In this document: one piece after another, positions 32,705-35,085 of the stretch
How the letters are laid out: each line of letters opens with the position of its first letter
Numbering within the stretch: the first letter of the stretch is position 1
Assembly: GCA_964549375.1 (NCBI GenBank)
Contig: CAZJWF010000022.1
Location: 1-35,085 of the forward strand
Direction of reading: 5' to 3'
Source: JAHDDY01 sp964549375
GTDB lineage: Bacteria; Pseudomonadota; Alphaproteobacteria; Rhodobacterales; Rhodobacteraceae
DNA: 35,085 bases
Notes under the pieces: model-generated
Database searches by the model: none
Seen by the model: only the letters and a program-made list of their open reading frames with translations
What the model was told of the DNA's origin: nothing
Made by a program: the position numbers and the translations under genes

Positions 32705-33712
32705 TTATTTCTCTTCAAGCATTTTGGTCAGCTTGTCGACAGCCGCTTCTAATGCTGAAATCCGATCTTCCAGCGACGCACTGCCGCCATTCATCCAGCC
32801 TTTCCAAGTGCTTTCATTTGCGCCCATCCACTCCGCAACAGCGCCCTCAACGGACATCCCGTCATTATCGACCTTTTTGATCAGGGTGTTTTGAACATCG
32901 TTGGATAGTTCGTAGTTCGCGATGAAAGCGTAGGCTTCCGGGAACTCTTTCTCGAAATCACTGCTGACGATCTTGTTAATTTTTGCCTGGGCAAAACCAC
33001 ACGCATCGCCGCGCTTTTGTGCTGGACCGGACTCGCAATCCGCCGTCGCCTTATCCCACTTGACGAGATTCAGGTCGATTTCGGCGTGAACCCAATGTGG
33101 CTCCCAGAACATCATGATCATGGGCTGCTCAGATGCGATTGCGGATTTCATCTCGGCAACCATAGCGCCTTCAGAACCACCCGGAACCGCCTGAAATGGA
33201 ATTTTCAGCGTATCGACGAGATCTTTGGATCGCGTACCCCAATCTGCTGGATAGGTAATCAAACGGCCTTTCGGAAAAGTCTCTGCCGCCGCAAAAGCCT
33301 GTGCACAGTCATAAAGCGCCTCGTAAGACGGCAGACCGGGGCATTTTTTCTCCATGTAAGGCGGATAGAACCAACCTTCGCTTGGCGTCAGACCTAGCTC
33401 ACCAACAACGACGATATCGCCCGCCTCAACAGCTTTTGGATAGATTTCGCCGACGTTGTTGCTCCAGGTTTCTGGGTTGAAGTGCAGGCTTCCTTCGGCA
33501 ATGGCCGCGAATTGAGGAACTGCGCCTGCGGTTACAAATTCTACCTTGTGACCCATTTCCTTGAGCACCGAGCCTGCGATGTGAGCGCTCAGGTGCTGTC
33601 CAGTCCACTCGTTGATCGCAATTTTAATGGGGCCGTCTTCAGCTGCCGCCGCCGTCGCCGTTCCGAGTATAAGTAACGCTGCGGTCGCGGCTGATTTGAA
33701 GTGATGTTTCAT
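32705..33712 (-). CDS. Periplasmic substrate-binding protein, quaternary-amine/TMAO type
   Basis: This 335-residue protein has a Sec signal (1-24, ending AAAAE). The mature part is an OpuAC/ProX-type binding fold with many tryptophans that could form an aromatic cage for a trimethylammonium group (W36, W83, W114, W158, W203, W207). A charged coiled tail ends the protein (ALEAAVDKLTKMLEEK). GGGAG lies seven bases before the ATG. It leads the operon, and a terminator follows directly. It resembles the TMAO-binding protein TmoX of roseobacters, but I cannot confirm the ligand. Confidence 0.87.
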   Translation of the reverse strand: MKHHFKSAATAALLILGTATAAAAEDGPIKIAINEWTGQHLSAHIAGSVLKEMGHKVEFVTAGAVPQFAAIAEGSLHFNPETWSNNVGEIYPKAVEAGDIVVVGELGLTPSEGWFYPPYMEKKCPGLPSYEALYDCAQAFAAAETFPKGRLITYPADWGTRSKDLVDTLKIPFQAVPGGSEGAMVAEMKSAIASEQPMIMMFWEPHWVHAEIDLNLVKWDKATADCESGPAQKRGDACGFAQAKINKIVSSDFEKEFPEAYAFIANYELSNDVQNTLIKKVDNDGMSVEGAVAEWMGANESTWKGWMNGGSASLEDRISALEAAVDKLTKMLEEK

Positions 33713-34023
33713 TGTCGTCTCCCTGAAAAATAGCGATCGTCGTGCGTTTCTGCTGATCTTTGATCCAGATAAGGAAGCCTACGGCAAGAAAGATCAAAAC
33801 CGCACGGATTGAAAAAACTAGACCATCGTAGCATTTCGGAGTCAAACCTCAAAAACTGGATTGTGGTGTGTGTGGTTTCCAGTGCCATTGATTGGACAAT
33901 TGGCGGTTCGATTTCAAAGGGCAGCAGGGTAGGGTCTCTCAACACTCAAAGTTCGCGTAAGCGGTTAGGTATTCTTAGCACAGACTGTCGTGAGACGATA
34001 AATTGAAACAGGAGCAACGCTGC
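33713..34023. promoter_or_regulatory. Divergent intergenic region between the binding-protein and FAH-family genes
   Basis: About 310 bases separate the two divergent genes. The region must contain both promoters, but I could not assign convincing -35/-10 boxes. An imperfect inverted repeat CCATTG/CAATTGG (about 33885-33903) is a possible operator. On the minus strand a frame (33845 to 33639) encodes a membrane-like peptide (VLIFLAVGFLIWIK) but runs into the binding-protein gene and lacks a good start. Confidence 0.4.
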
Positions 34024-34710
34024 GTGAGTAAGCATGTCATTCCATCTCCTCCCGCCCCTACGATCCCAATTTTGGGGTCCGACAAGACTTTTCCTGTACG
34101 CCGCGTCTACTGCATCGGCAGAAATTACGCTGCACATACAATCGAGATGGGCGGAGATCCGGATCGCGAGCCACCATTCTTCTTTCAAAAAAACCCCGAT
34201 AATTTAGACTCGTCGGGTGAGTTTCCGTTTCCGGTAAAATCATCGGATGTTCATCACGAGATCGAAATGCTGATTGCCCTGAAATCGGATGGTACAAATG
34301 TTACCGTCGATACAGCGCTAGAGCATGTGTTCGGCTACGCGGTTTGCCTCGATATGACTCGCCGGGACTTACAGGGAAAAGCGAAAGAGCTGCGCCGTCC
34401 TTGGGAAATCGGCAAAGCATTCGAGCGCTCAGCGCCATGCGGTCCGCTTCGTGCCGCTGCTGAAATTGGGCATCCTGAAAAGGGTTCGGTGCAACTGACT
34501 GTCAACGGGGTCGTGACGCAGAGTGGCGATTTGGATCAGATGATTTGGAAAGTGCCAGAGATGATTTCCTACCTGTCCGAATATTTCGAGCTGGCGGCGG
34601 GCGACGTCATCTTATCAGGCACCCCCTCCGGTGTTGGCCCTGTCCAACGCGGAGATATTTTGTGCGGATCGATAGAAGGTGTTGGAGAGCTGGCCGTCAA
34701 CGTCGTCTAG
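34024..34710 (+). CDS. Fumarylacetoacetate hydrolase family protein (fumarylpyruvate hydrolase-like)
   Basis: This 228-residue hydrolase of the FAH fold has metal-binding acids E79 and E81 (VHHEIEMLI) and D110 (VCLDMTRRD). The N-terminal part (FPVRRVYCIGRNYAAH, PPFFFQKNPDN) closely resembles fumarylpyruvate hydrolases of the gentisate pathway (NagK type), which split fumarylpyruvate to fumarate and pyruvate. No other gentisate genes are nearby, so the substrate is uncertain. The GTG at 34024 is preceded by CAGGAGC; a TTG at 34003 would place that site inside the gene. It is divergent from the transporter operon. Confidence 0.9.
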   Translation: MSKHVIPSPPAPTIPILGSDKTFPVRRVYCIGRNYAAHTIEMGGDPDREPPFFFQKNPDNLDSSGEFPFPVKSSDVHHEIEMLIALKSDGTNVTVDTALEHVFGYAVCLDMTRRDLQGKAKELRRPWEIGKAFERSAPCGPLRAAAEIGHPEKGSVQLTVNGVVTQSGDLDQMIWKVPEMISYLSEYFELAAGDVILSGTPSGVGPVQRGDILCGSIEGVGELAVNVV

Positions 34711-35085
34711 CCGCCTTGTCCTCTTTCACCGGATCACATGTTGATCGCGTTTCGCAGCGAAAGGGCTGCTCCTCTTTGTCAAACCACCCGGCAGGAGGTT
34801 TCCACAATGTAGGTAGTTTGTGCTTCAGAAAATCCCATTGGTTTCTGATCTTTATGTTTGTTGGTGTTCGGGAAAAATGGTGCCAGAAGAAGGTCAGTAA
34901 ATAGGCTTTAGTACATTGAAAATAAATAGCTTTTGTCGAGATAGAAATAAATATTACCCATGTCGATGCCATACGACCACTTTGGCTTAGGGGGTCGGGT
35001 CCTAGGTACAATTTACACGAAGCCCCTCGTGTCTCCCGACAGTATCCGTCAGCGACGGTGAACGCAATCGCACATCGCTAAACTG
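34711..35085. other. AT-rich stretch without a recognised gene
   Basis: After the FAH-family gene no reading frame looks real. A 104-codon minus-strand frame (34697-35011) has no family resemblance, no ribosome binding site and overlaps the end of the FAH-family gene. The middle (about 34810-34960) is clearly more AT-rich than the rest of the window. Small hairpins are present: TTTCGC/GCGAAA near 34750, and ACACGA/TCGTGT near 35014-35031 without a T-run. It may be a remnant or the upstream region of a gene beyond the window. Confidence 0.4.

Noticed and set aside
34697..35011. 104-codon minus-strand frame at the window end, considered as a transposase remnant
   Set aside because: No recognisable transposase motif and no terminal inverted repeats could be identified by eye.

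Overview
This window looks like a chromosomal segment of an alphaproteobacterium of the order Rhodobacterales, probably the marine Roseobacter group. The evidence is a split b'/b ATP synthase operon, the hsp20-DUF1150 pair, the kdsD-lptCAB-rpoN-hpf-ptsN cluster, an AqpS/ArsC pair, a plant-type GshA and a double-length betaine/TMAO-type permease. Genes are densely packed with many ATGA or TAATG start/stop overlaps, and GTG and TTG starts are frequent. I see no tRNA, rRNA, CRISPR array, phage or complete insertion sequence, so this is mostly ordinary core genome with a few accessory islands.

Layout. 1-1430: the 3' part of the F0 operon (atpE, b', b) closed by a clear terminator. 1430-1640: about 200 bp between two inward-facing terminators with no gene but a long imperfect hairpin. 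1749-4077 (minus): VOC protein-ispH-CDGSH-rnhA. 4125-6556 (minus): a YqiJ-like membrane protein plus a YqiK-type flotillin, with a small XRE regulator divergent from it. 6956-9722 (minus): aqpS-arsC-gshB-secreted protein, which joins arsenic handling to glutathione synthesis. 9858-11072: an exosortase-type glycosyltransferase standing alone. 11089-12328 (minus): two TadE-like pseudopilins. 12412-15128 (plus): a possible 22-codon leader, trmB, a membrane protein and gshA. 15122-16587 (minus): an ABC-2-type ATPase coupled to a small membrane protein. 16713-19897 (plus): zinc-finger protein, Tat-exported aldo/keto reductase, SLC13-type transporter with two RCK_C domains. 19904-21085 (minus): YcaQ-like DNA glycosylase. 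21090-21888 (plus): a sigma-32-type promoter, hsp20 and DUF1150.

21913-28474 (minus) is the classic envelope/nitrogen cluster: rnd, kdsD, lptC, lptA, lptB, rpoN, hpf, ptsN. It covers Kdo precursor synthesis, LPS transport, sigma-54, ribosome hibernation and EIIA-Ntr. 28624-33712 (minus) is a quaternary-amine-type ABC importer (binding protein, ATPase, fused permease) with an alpha/beta hydrolase at the end and a strong terminator between the binding-protein gene and the rest. A fumarylpyruvate hydrolase-like gene is divergent from it. The last 375 bp are AT-rich and unassigned.

Start sites were moved from the longest reading frame wherever a Shine-Dalgarno sequence or family alignment favoured an internal start. 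Functional names come from motif recognition by eye, not from a database search.
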